Of a stretch of DNA of 64,000 nt, positions 1 through 10,847 are shown piece by piece. The notes under the pieces were generated by a model. That model ran no database searches, was not told the DNA's origin, and saw nothing but the letters and a program-made list of their open reading frames with translations. How positions within the stretch are numbered: position 1 is the stretch's first letter; every line of letters starts with the position of its first letter. Origin of the DNA: Owenia fusiformis (Eukaryota; Annelida; Polychaeta; Sabellida; Oweniidae). A program made the position numbers and the translations under genes. Location of the stretch: contig CAIIXF020000005.1 in NCBI GenBank assembly GCA_903813345.2, positions 13,707,375 through 13,771,374 on the forward strand, in the 5' to 3' direction.

Positions 1-520
1 TGAACTGTCTGAGGACGTGTTGAGAACGAGGTAGAACTAATTGCAAACGGGTTTAAACTGATTAAGAATGTATTTAACACTGCTTATTAACGAGTTAGCA
101 AAAATATAGCTATCACACCAAACAAGTTGCCACTGCGTTCTTCAAAACTGGTTTTAAACTGTGTGAGAACGGAATGAACGTAGCTGCAACTTTCTAAGGT
201 CTATTTACGAACTTTATGAACGTTCTCAGACGGAAATGTGATTTTAGAATTTTGAATCGATTCAAAATCCGATGGCGACCATACCGTTCTGTAATCAGGT
301 CATGTTGACCTTCTAGACTAAGGGACGCGTTCTACGACGTTGCATACCGACGTGGTGCGACCTGAACGAACTGCAAACGAGATGGACGTATTGAAGACTG
401 TTTAAAAACGAAGAAGCTAATTATTTCAGACATATTTCCCGACCACAGCCAGATTGAGCCCGTTTTACGACGTTTTCGTAGGACTGGCAAGAACAGGTAA
501 GAAGTAGTTTGGTGTGATAG
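1..520 (-). mobile_element. TIR element RG1, copy 1 (truncated by window edge)
   Basis: Reverse-strand copy of an element also present at 16744-17396 and 47222-48008. Its left terminus on the minus strand is at 520 (reads CTATCACACCAAACT) and a second, internal copy of the terminal sequence ends at 110. So one unit (A) occupies 110-520 and the start of a second unit (B) occupies 1-109 and continues beyond the window. A palindrome with half-site GAATTTTGAATC lies at 247-270, with one mismatch. The element is inside the first intron of the minus-strand nitrate transporter gene. It has no coding potential, so it must be non-autonomous. The class is unknown; a terminal inverted repeat and flanking C/G runs are seen, but no clear target-site duplication. 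Confidence 0.8.
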
Positions 521-804
521 GGGGGTAAAAGAACATATTTTTAATGAAACTTTTTGCGAGTATCAAATGGGCAAAGTATCAATTTCAATCTGTAGAATCA
601 AGTTGTCACCGTGATAACCATCCGACGAATGGCCTTGAATTGTTGGTTATATAATGCAATGCAATTATATGAAATAGGGTGTTTGGATTGGCTGTAATCG
701 GACACACCTTGCCTAGCTATGTGTGAAAGTGCTTACGAGCAGATCTACTATATATTGTTTTATCATATCATGCATGATAGAACATGGAATGAATTATAAT
801 TTAC
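521..804. other. Intron 1 remainder of the nitrate transporter gene
   Basis: Non-coding AT-rich sequence between the TIR element and the splice donor at 804-801 (minus strand). Positions 668-722 are a dispersed repeat that recurs in inverted orientation at about 25885-25945, sharing the word AGGCAAGGTGTGTCCGATT. Nothing else is recognised. Confidence 0.5.
668..722 (-). repeat. Dispersed repeat, copy 1
   Basis: About 55 bp around GGTGTGTCCGATT and AGCCAATCC. Its reverse complement matches 25885-25945 with few differences. No internal structure or coding potential is visible; probably a fragment of an interspersed element. Confidence 0.55.
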
Positions 805-1078
805 CGGAATTAGCGAGATCCTCTTTCGTTAGTCCTAAATCCTTTTTGATATGCGGGAGAAGGGGTTGAATGCAAAACCACGCTAGAAATGCTATGAAAA
901 ATCCAAACCATGAGAAATGGAATGCTCTCATATGTGGCCGTTTTAGACTCAGCAGCCATATACGTTTTGCCTTTCCGAACTCGTCCGTTTCGAGCTCTTG
1001 TCGTTCCTGAAGCTTCTTCCAGCAGCCATTGCGTAAGTCTTGCAAACTAGTAGACGAACCCCTAGTTTCAGCAGCCAT
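805..1078 (-). CDS. NRT2-type (NNP family, MFS) nitrate transporter, first coding exon
   Basis: Proteins of this family are plasma-membrane MFS carriers that import nitrate or nitrite with protons. The exon encodes 91 residues plus one base. It starts at the ATG at 1078, which is the first in-frame ATG after an upstream TAA at 1108-1106. After a soluble N-terminal tail of about 45 residues comes the hallmark entry to TM1, PHMRAFHFSWFGFF, then a hydrophobic helix and the word IKKDLGLTKEDLANSG. This closely follows the start of algal, fungal and plant NRT2 and bacterial NarK proteins. The exon ends at a consensus-like donor (G|GTAAAT, phase 1). The remaining eleven helices must lie left of the window. 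NRT2-like genes are known from some marine invertebrates; whether this one moves nitrate is inference. Assignment rests on one exon, but the motif is distinctive. Confidence 0.82.
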
Positions 1079-1108
1079 ATCATCTGATGAACGGTTAGTT
1101 TCAAATTA

Positions 1109-4027
1109 TTTATGAAACACCCGCGACCTTTTGATAGTTCGTGCTAGAATGCACGAAGAGACCGGTGCATCACCAGGTAACTAAAATTCATGGTTATACT
1201 TAAATAAGAGGAGGGAATACCCAGAATCCATGTAACGATGAACCTTTAAGGTTGATTTATCTATCAATTCTAGGGTAACCCCTCTTATAAAATGCCGTTC
1301 ATTAGTCTTACACGTGAATTAAATCATTTTTGTCAAGGTCATCCGATAAAACTTTCATAACTCTAATGAATAACTCAATACTATTCAGTTTCCGTATGAC
1401 CTGTGTCAGCGCAACCTGATCATTTGGAATTTTACCATCCCCGCTCGTAACAAGTAGTTGACGTGCGATTCACCGGTAAAAGAACTGAAATGTAAAAATC
1501 CAGTCATGTTTCAAGTTTAATGGTTCTCATCTGTTTGAAAAAACGCATTCAGTTCACTTAATAAGATATGGAGGAGCAATTTGACAAACGTCTTCATAAG
1601 CTGAAATAGTTTTATAAAGGATTGTTGTTTTGATTGATAAGATTTGACTATTTCTGATTTTTAATATCATTGTTGTTATTTCCAATCATATCAAAGTATA
1701 TTTGAAAGTACCATATACCAGTATTTTATTTGTATAAAAAGTTAAGTTTTAACCAGGGGTACATGTAAGTAATTATTTAAATGTATCTCTGATCTTTTGT
1801 CATAAATCATTTTTTAAACATAAATAGGCTACGTAGCTTCGAGCTGTGTACATGAATATGAAATTAGAAAATAATTGAAAACATACACCAGGGTTCTCAC
1901 CAGGTATAGAACCACGTTTAGAACCCGGAAAAGTCACCATTCAAAGATTATTAGGAACAAAATCGATTGTCTACACACTCTCTGGCAGTGCTAGCCCTTA
2001 AACTATCTATTCTGAGAGGATTGATGTTCGGTCTGTTAGGGAATATACTGGATGCGCGAGATTAATTTTTGCGCACAGAATTAGTCAATTGCATTTTATG
2101 TGCGATATGAGTTGGCGCAAAAAGTTCCCCTTGTATAGTGATCGTAGTCTGCCATCTTTGTTTTGCTATAGTGTCAAGGCAGAACACTCATGGCAAGAAC
2201 GTTGGATCTGTATTATTGATGTGATGCTCATTTTGTTTATATTGTTTCAGTAAATTCTCTAATTTTACTACAAATTTGGTCTACACTAGTTAATCAAATT
2301 CTCTTTCGTATCAAGAATGTAATCTATTACTTAAAAATGTTTCTCTCATGTATTGTTTACAGGACTGGGACAGGAATTCGAACAGGACTGTATTCACGCC
2401 TTCTATAAACTGTGGACAAAGTCTATATTTCAAACGGTATTTATTTGTCGATACAATACGTGGTCCATCCAAGGGCGTTACAATACCCGGGAATTTATCG
2501 GTTCGTGCAGTACTTGTTTGTGATAGCGCCATCTGCAGGTCACTGTGGTTATAGCCTACATAATACGGGGTAGGATATCAGGAATTCGGTGCAGTTTCTA
2601 TCCGTCGATTACGCTATGAATTGAAGCAAGTGTGACCACTTTATCCACTTAAACAATTTGATAATTGATTAAATCGTTAAACAAAATCGATAAACACGTC
2701 ATACACTTCCCATCTCCTTAGAAATTAGCATGTATTTATCGGGTTGTGTTTTCGGACGATGCTCGACCCAGACCACTAGGGAAATCCTTATGCTAATTAG
2801 TATGACGTCATATTTTCCTGGGGAATCCTAGATTTCAAAGCCTCGGTCTTTTATTGTGTCAAATGTAAACGTTCTTTTGCAGACAGAAAATTGACAGATT
2901 AGCTTTTAACTTTCAGCTTTCATGTTTAAATATTCTTTATTTCTACCGGACTTCTTGCTGAATATCATATAATGTTATAACTTGATTTGGATTTTAGACG
3001 ATTGCCTGATTGATCCTTTCTGAAATTTTGATTGTGATTCACGATTGATTGGCAAGAAAAATAATTCCTATTGTTTTCCAGCGAAGTCACTAAATGTTAC
3101 AGCATAAATTATAATAAGTGGGAAAAAGAATAAAGGATGGGCGGGGCCAGGGGATTGGTGGCCCTACCAGCCCCACCAATTCACACGCATACACATAAGA
3201 GACAAACACACCCAGGCCGTGATGGAAATATAAAACTATTAAGGGCACAAAATGGTATTTAATAGACCGATATGTAGTGAATCCGCCATGTATTGAAGGT
3301 AAAACAATCTGCATTATTGTTACTTCTATCAATACATGGATTGTCCAATTGAAAAGCAATGGCACAATCAAAAATGTGCATATCAATCGTGAATATCTCT
3401 CGGTTCAAAGCATAATTCCAACAGAATCGTGTCAAAATATGTGTCTGAATAACAGTTATACATTATAAGATCGCAAACTCTTACAAATTATCAGCCGAAT
3501 GGCTAATTTTCAACGAAATGTCCTTAAGACAACAGCCCTGGGTCGCGCCTATGACGAAAATAAGCTTGAATATCCCTCCCCTAAATAATATTGATAATCA
3601 CATTTATGCGTGCGCGCGCAGCTCATTCACTGAACGAAACGCCACTTCCCGCTGAAATCACCGGGTATTGATCTTTCCCTTGGTCCATCTTCGCACGCTC
3701 GGTCTTCACTGCGTTCCGACCGACGGGAGCCGAGTGAACGAAGATGACATGGTCTGTACTATGTGTTTCGTCCAGATGGGAAACGAAGCGTTAACTCTCA
3801 AATTGTTGTGTTCGTTATATGTCCGAAAAGTCAGTGAAATATGTTATTTGGAAGACCGAATCATTTTTTCGGGCACACTGAAATCTGTTCAATGTTTCAG
3901 ACAAAAAAGGGAATTCATGATTGATGATAAATACTACAAGGTAAATCTCCAGAGCTCGTACATGTACGGCTTACATATTCTGTATTCTTTTGTATGCAAT
4001 TCAAAAATGGACATTTTTATAATTAAT
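1109..4027. other. Intergenic region between nitrate transporter and GPCR
   Basis: Both flanking genes are on the minus strand, so this stretch holds the nitrate transporter promoter and 5' UTR and the end of the GPCR transcription unit. Short open frames are present (for example 3668-4129 plus) but none resembles a known protein or is flanked by convincing splice sites. No TATA or other regulatory site could be assigned. Confidence 0.4.
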
Positions 4028-4033
4028 TTTATT
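4028..4033 (-). promoter_or_regulatory. Candidate poly(A) signal of the GPCR gene
   Basis: AATAAA on the minus strand about 155 bases after the GPCR stop codon, a plausible 3' UTR length. The hexamer occurs often in AT-rich DNA, so this is suggestive only. Confidence 0.35.
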
Positions 4034-4189
4034 CATCTTTATCATAAAATGCGTGATTGGGACCTTAATTATGTACATAAAAATGTATTATTAATTTGTG
4101 ACAACTTGTTGAATGTCCACTGTATATAGATACGTGAACAGTGTACAATGGAAATGCGTCTTTGAATGTATTTAGTTAATAAATTGTCT

Positions 4190-6370
4190 TCATTTTCGCA
4201 AACATAGAATTTTTTTGAATGATTTTCTAAAGTCCTGATTAAAGAATGTATATATTATTGGGTTCAATGTACTGTTGAAATATCCTAACCATGTGAACAC
4301 CGCTTCCATAATAGGGTGGAATACGCAATTTGGACAAAATGGTCTTATAAGAGCTACTATGAAAAAGGGCAGCCAGCAAATCACGAAACAGCCAACTATG
4401 ATTCCAAGCGTTTTGGCTGCACGTTTTTCTTGAGCTAAAGCTTTACAAAGACGCTTCCGGTGATGCCGGCGCATGCGCCTTGCTTTACTCTGTTCTGAAC
4501 GCGATCGTTTTTTCTTTTGTCTTTTCTGCAATTGTTCTGTATTTCCTGTACTTTCACTTTTCTCAAGTTTATCTAAAGTTGCATTGTCGGTTGTACTTTG
4601 ACTCGTCTCAATATCACGGAACTTTGATTGAGAATCGGATGATTGGATAACATTTGCTTGGTTTTCTGCAAGGCTGCTACGTGTACTTATTGATGACAAT
4701 CTATCTCTTTCTGTTGTACTCACCGACAATGTACTAATTGACCCTATATCCTTATCCCGACTTTTGCAAAGTCCGGATTTTATAGCTGATAAAATATTTT
4801 TGTCTTCAGCAGAGTTGTCATCTCCCGGTAGTTTGAAACCATTCGTATGATTTGATCTCCCATCTTCTGAATCATAGTCAACGTTGGTTTCCATGAATAC
4901 GTTGCTTTCTTTGTCCGCATTCATTCTATTCTCGAGATATCTCATGTCTTCGAGACTTGAAGCTAAAGAGGAGTATTCCGGAGTGCATGTTTGTGAGATA
5001 GATAATGAGTTCATACTGCTTGTCGGCGAGACGCTCGAAGAATACACTGCTCGACTATCCAAGCTAGAGCGTTTACTCTCCATCCCAAGCCCAGGTTTCC
5101 CGCCATTTCCAATGTTATAAAACGGATGTAATAATTTCCCACATTTTATCTTGGTCGGATTTATCCCATCCGATGACGAGAATTCGTCTATGATGATATT
5201 ATCTGAACGGATGATTCTTAGATTAATACCATGGTTTGCCCAACCATTTCCAGACCGTTTCTCCTTATTTCGTTCACACTGTTTATCCGTCTTTTGGTTC
5301 AGTCTCATGAACGCCTCCTTAAACTGGCAAAGTCCTTTTACTCGTACCTCTGTTTCCACTTTTATCTTGAGCTTCTTTTTACAATTCATGTTTATCTGGC
5401 AGGCCCCTGCGGATGTATGCACCCACTGTTTTCTTCTACTGACGGTTGCGTAAAACACTTTGCCATATAATACGATCATAACAACAAAAGGAATGTAAAA
5501 TGCTCCAAATGTGGAGTAGATTGTGTAGCCCTTATCCTGGCTTATGATGCATAAATCAATTGGGGTTTCTCTCGGTTCCCTCCATCCAAACAATGGAGGA
5601 ACAGCGATGATGACGGAGTACATCCAAGCAACAAAAATCATGACACCAGCTCGCCTGGCTGTCCGTTTCCACGCATACTCGAGTGGTCTGGTGATAGCGT
5701 TGTATCTATCAAAGCTAATCACGCAGAGATTAACTATACTAGCCGTGCAACATATGACATCCATTGAAACCCATAAATCGCAGAGGATGACCCCGAGATT
5801 CCAGCGTTTCATGATCTGAGCCACAATGGCCAAAGGGGTCACTACCAACCCGACTAAAAGATCGCTCACTGCGAGACTAACGATGAAGCTATTTCCAACC
5901 TTGCGGAGCTTAGGTTCAGTGCACACAGCTATGATAACTAAAATGTTTCCAAATATTGTCGCTAATATTATCAGAGCTGCTGTTATTGCGATTGTGTAGT
6001 CCATCGCTGTTAAGTTAAATACAGGGATAGGTGATTCTGTAAACTCTTCAAAGAAGGACGCATTTGACGTCATGTTTTCCGAAAGTGACACTCTTAGAAC
6101 CTCGAGCGATTGATAAAATGTTTTTCCGGATCCCAAATGATGATAGCCTACGGAGGCATTATCCATTGATCTATACTGAAGGTCAGCATTATCTGTATCT
6201 CTATCAATAATAGAGCCAGGTGTTATGTTGTTGTTGATATTGGTAATGTTGTCACTCTTCTCTGAACCAATTACGAACGTGTCAGCTGTATCAGTATACA
6301 TTGTTCTGGTTACAGCGTTGATTATCTCACCAACAAAAGAACCTCTATATGACGTTGCATTTCTAACCAT
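4190..6370 (-). CDS. 5-HT1-like serotonin receptor (class A aminergic GPCR)
   Basis: Intact single-exon gene for a 726-residue plasma-membrane receptor, expected to bind serotonin and couple to Gi/o. The N-terminus (about 124 residues) carries seven N-glycosylation sequons (N4, N41, N48, N71, N99, N103, N119). TM1 has GN at 141-142, TM2 the sodium-site D170, and TM3 the amine-binding D204 within DVICCTAS. A C197-C274 disulfide pair is expected. TM5 has Y285-S286-T287 in the stretch GYTIYSTFGAFYIP, which is nearly diagnostic of 5-HT1A-type receptors. TM6 has CWLPFF (665-670) and TM7 WLGYFNS and NPIIY (703-707). The tail is short and ends in CLRK. The third loop is very long (about 335 residues, rich in S/T and basic runs near TM6). 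Odd: the residue after DRY is N224, where 5-HT1 receptors have W. Closest alternatives are octopamine or alpha2-like receptors, less likely given TM5 to TM7. Confidence 0.88.
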   Translation of the reverse strand: MVRNATSYRGSFVGEIINAVTRTMYTDTADTFVIGSEKSDNITNINNNITPGSIIDRDTDNADLQYRSMDNASVGYHHLGSGKTFYQSLEVLRVSLSENMTSNASFFEEFTESPIPVFNLTAMDYTIAITAALIILATIFGNILVIIAVCTEPKLRKVGNSFIVSLAVSDLLVGLVVTPLAIVAQIMKRWNLGVILCDLWVSMDVICCTASIVNLCVISFDRYNAITRPLEYAWKRTARRAGVMIFVAWMYSVIIAVPPLFGWREPRETPIDLCIISQDKGYTIYSTFGAFYIPFVVMIVLYGKVFYATVSRRKQWVHTSAGACQINMNCKKKLKIKVETEVRVKGLCQFKEAFMRLNQKTDKQCERNKEKRSGNGWANHGINLRIIRSDNIIIDEFSSSDGINPTKIKCGKLLHPFYNIGNGGKPGLGMESKRSSLDSRAVYSSSVSPTSSMNSLSISQTCTPEYSSLASSLEDMRYLENRMNADKESNVFMETNVDYDSEDGRSNHTNGFKLPGDDNSAEDKNILSAIKSGLCKSRDKDIGSISTLSVSTTERDRLSSISTRSSLAENQANVIQSSDSQSKFRDIETSQSTTDNATLDKLEKSESTGNTEQLQKRQKKKRSRSEQSKARRMRRHHRKRLCKALAQEKRAAKTLGIIVGCFVICWLPFFIVALIRPFCPNCVFHPIMEAVFTWLGYFNSTLNPIIYTFFNQDFRKSFKKILCLRK

Positions 6371-9300
6371 TCTAGTTAATTAATCCCAATTATCTATTAT
6401 TTCATGCAATTTATAGTACTTATATAGTACTTCCTGAGATCACTACGAAGTATAAATCTTTATCATAGAACAGCAAGCGTTCTTTAAGTCGTTATCACAT
6501 TTAATAATGTTCAGTCTAAGTTTATATCTTGATAATAAACTTATCGGCTTCGTTTTGCCAGAGTAAAAGTATAAATGTTCGGAAAACATATGCAAACGTA
6601 GTCAATGGTTACTTAAGATTACTCCATCACAAAAAGCTTACTAATTTTTTCCAATTCATCAACAATTTAAGTAAATGCAGTCGGTCCGAGAGCAAATGTT
6701 CCTCTTGTTTAGTATAGGCCTAAATCTTTATGTTATCGTCAATGCCAATGCCCTGCTCTGTTATTACCAAGCACTTTGTTCAAGCTTAATGTACGACATA
6801 TAAGTTAAAAACAACATCTGAGCTATTATTATGCATGAGTTGTCGCACTTGGGTATCCTCTCAGATCGATCTCCCCAGAAAGTATATCCATTTATTTATC
6901 CGTGTATTGTGTAGTGTTCTGCATTTGTTCGTAAATTTCCATTGGTCACGTGCTGCACTAAATCACCGAACGACCAGATAGCATCACGCACGTCAATATT
7001 GTGACGTCAACCTGAAAGTGAAAAACCCGTAAGTATGAAATATTTATCATCAACAAGTCATGATTGGACTCCAAATAGGTGGTTATAATGGAAAGCATGT
7101 TTTCTAAAGGTTTTTACTTGATTAGCGTCTGCCTTTGAGGTATTAGGTTTTAATACTAAAATGGGCTGGACGTTGATTTTTTTGATTTTAATGTACGTTC
7201 GCATTTTTAGTCCCCAATGCTATTATACCTTACATGAATACACACCACTTGATTGGCGTAAATTTATGAGAGATAAGAATTTCCCAAATTTATGAAGCAT
7301 GATTCTACGAGGTCGCATGTTTAATTGATTGTTGTTTGTCCATGTTTTGAGTTTCTGATTCGTGCACGGATGGTATGGTATTCTAGAAGACGTAAATATA
7401 TCGTATTTATAATCTCATGAGAGTCCATTTGTCGTGAATGTTCATTAGCTGGTGCCAGCGGCTTACTATCATGACTTCTTTTTATAACCCTAACTAAATC
7501 CATATAACCAATACGTATTTATTCCATAATTATATCGAATGACGGCATTATTCGTGATGATATTAATATCAACTGGTTGATCGAAACGATATCAATCAAA
7601 ATATGATCACGTTCGTAAATTTGATGTTCACTTCGAATCCCTTATAAGTACACTTATATTTAGTACATGCGTCTGGTTCTTCTCCAGTCCTGACTCATGC
7701 TAGGCAATTGCAACTGATGCATTATTTACCATAGACTCTTCAATTAAGGAACAAAGAATGATCACAAATTACACCTCGAGAGACATTCAACGAACATTGC
7801 TTGCGGTTGACAGATAATAAAATACAGAGCCTTACCTGAGAATAGTAACTCTCCTAACACTAATTACCTGCAGGCCCACACTCTTTTAAATATAGATTTC
7901 CGTTTCTGCTTTTTATGGAATTTTATTAGCTTATTTTATCTCTTGTTACCTGAATATACTAGATAACCTTCACAATAAATCTCTACAACAAAATGTATAA
8001 GATCATTTTTTAATTAGTGGTTTGACATTTCAGTTCGGTAATACCACTAATAACTACACATAAATATAACCTATAACGTACGTTTTAATCATAAATCAAT
8101 AATACGTTGTTAAAGTTAGAAATGCGTGTATCCTTATAGAAAGTTCTATCAAAGAAAGTGTTGACTCCGTCGGTTCCCTGCTTGAAGTGATAAGGATCAT
8201 TCATACTCATCCCTGTCTCGCGACAACCAATTTACCCACGGCTTTCTGGAAAGGAATCGATAAAAGTCTCTCACTATTATTTAGATCGGATACCCCATTA
8301 TTGTCGAAAACTTAAAAAACTTATCAAGACCTAGCTATATAGGATGAATAAAGTAGGAACAAAATAACTATTTCCGTATGTGTACAATAGCAATCAATCC
8401 ATCCATTCATGCATTTAATCAAAGATTCGATAAAGACTACCCGAAACAGTTCTCTTGGTTTTTGCTATTGTTTGAAAATAACGTAAAGACACAAATATCC
8501 ATTAAGATTAAATGCATGGTAACCAACATTTCTCTTGGCCTTGTTGGCTGACCCGAAAACGGCATTTTCTATACTTATTTGTTTTCATTAATTAATTAGC
8601 TAGGCGAGCGACTATATCATGATCATTGAAAGGAAAATGAAGATGCTGATCAACTATCTGATAGCAGTTAATTGGAAATATATTTTACAAGAAATAAGCC
8701 ATCAAAGAATGATTATGTTAGAGATTACAGACGTATAGTCCAATTACAAACTCTGTTGACCACCCCAAAGAACTACAACAAAAAAACTACAACAAGGTGT
8801 GAGAAGACGTGTAGTCAAGAAGAAGAGGAGTCACGGGAGTTTGTAGCTAGACCAACTGTGCATTGGTCACTCCACAAAAATCACAAGTGCACAAAACGAA
8901 CTACGATATTTTTGTCCAAAAGTGGATGGTCGTAGCCAGTCATGAGGAAGGCGAGGCATGTGTTTGACCAATATTTAAAGAAATACATATTATATATTGA
9001 TCAATGTGTGTGTTCAACTTAGTCAATGAAGTTCAAAGGAGGTTAATACCCCATTGAACCTCATTTTGCCTCAACTTTTTACGTTTGCCCCACCTGTCTT
9101 TCTTCTGGCTATGCCTCTGGACGTAAGATAAAATGACCGCACTGAAATAACCTCGATGATGAATTCATATCATATCAGGAAACGTTACTGTGTTTAGAAT
9201 AATAGCCTAGTTAATTTCTAGACTCGGATAGATTATTTCTACGAAATGAACAGTGCAAAAAACGTTAATGTCGGTAACTGTTCCTGGCAAGCATATTTGA

Positions 9301-10773
9301 AAAAGCTCTACTATTAGGTAGATCAAGCGACACGTCTCAATACGATCTTGTACGTGAATGTGTAGTAACCCCAGGGATATCAATTGTTTTTTCCAGGGAC
9401 CTACTGTATATCACAACAATTTTCCTTATAGCTTCATACTCAATCGTGCAAGTGAATACTTCAACGGCGATACCGGAAACTAATCCCTAAACCATGATTC
9501 TAAACAATCACGTACAAGTTATTTTAAAAACGTGTAGCTGAATCTCCCTATTCAGAAATATACTTTCACCTGTAGAATCAAATAATGGTACGTAAGTCGA
9601 CCAATATATTCCAGTTCCAAGGATTGTATACGTAAATAGTGGATGGATATACTGCATGTATAAACATCTCGTATATTTCCATATCGGTAAGAATAAAAAC
9701 CAATCTATATCATTACAGACAATTTGGACGGTATACGTGCATCTATAAATTCATTCTCGTGTCACAGTGACCGCTATTTAGTAATCGTATAATTACAGCA
9801 TCATAAAAATGCAAAGATAGCCGCTCTCAATCATAGAGAATGGGAATTGAAGAATAAAGAATATTGTACGACGATGCCTTTGTAGATAATATCATATCTA
9901 AGAAAAAGAAGGCCGTTTTATCAGCAAACGAGTAATAACGAGTGTTATAGAATAAATTAGTAAGTTTCATATTTAGTGTTTATTTCTTTATATTAACTTA
10001 AAAGTCTAACGAATTCTCGATAGATGGAGCAAATGATGGAAAGCCATAATAACTTGGATGTCAGGGTTCAATTTTACATTTTTGTACTAGAAGCACTCTT
10101 TAAAACTGAATCAAATAATCAGTTCAGTGTGTATTTAAAGTAATAGCCTGTCAATACAATGTGATGGAGAACTAGGCCATATACGTCTATTCTTAAATTA
10201 GTTAATTCCATGCACACGACGATACCTCTAATGCGCGCAAGATCTGCTATAACCCTTATCATAAATAATCATTTGCTCCCTGTCAACTTAAATGAATTAC
10301 TCTTACGTCAAATCCAATGAAATGTGTTCATTAATTCGAATAATTCGCAATTCTGCCTTCATATAGTGAGGTTCCAATTTTGAGCACAATCCGAAACCGT
10401 TCAGTCACGATAACAGAATGCGTTGGGCTCTGTAAGACGTTTACAGTAAATTCTTCAGAATAAATAGTTGGATATTTTTGATAAGTTGAAAAAACTGTTT
10501 GCCACAAATTGAAGAAAAAATATGCAATTCATATCTAAGAATATGTTCATTAATATGCTCACATACAAATATTATGAGTTTTATTTGTTTATCTGTTATA
10601 GCTTTATACTAAAATGTCATTTATTTAAAGATCGGCTATAACAATAAAATATAAAATAACACATCAAAATAACAAAAAGGGAAACGCTTTGGAAACGTTT
10701 ATATAAGTTTAGTGTTCTTTATTGTAAATCTACAATCTATAACTTTTGGTATAGTGATTTAAAACATAGCGCC
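6371..10773. other. Long intergenic region upstream of the GPCR
   Basis: This AT-rich stretch includes the promoter and 5' UTR of the minus-strand GPCR. Only short random open frames are seen (for example 8672-8935), none with recognisable similarity. No tRNA, long repeat or clear transposon was found. Confidence 0.4.
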
Positions 10774-10847
10774 TACCCTGTGCATTCGTTCGACTTCACA
10801 ATTCTTAAAGAGAGCTCCATCTTCAATTAGACTCTGCGCCCAGGGTA
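10774..10847 (+). mobile_element. Tiny MITE, TACCCTG family, copy A (74 bp)
   Basis: Starts TACCCTGTGCATTCG and ends GCCCAGGGTA, so the termini are inverted repeats. The interior contains CTTAAAGAGAGCT. The same 74-82 bp unit occurs at 20204-20285 (opposite orientation) and 34037-34114. Its boundaries are sharp because flanking sequence differs among the copies. Confidence 0.65.

Noticed and set aside
3668-4129. 153-codon plus-strand frame downstream of the GPCR
   Set aside because: No recognisable motif, mixed composition, antisense to the probable GPCR 3' UTR.
4884-5819. Plus-strand frames inside the GPCR region
   Set aside because: Antisense shadows of the receptor coding sequence.
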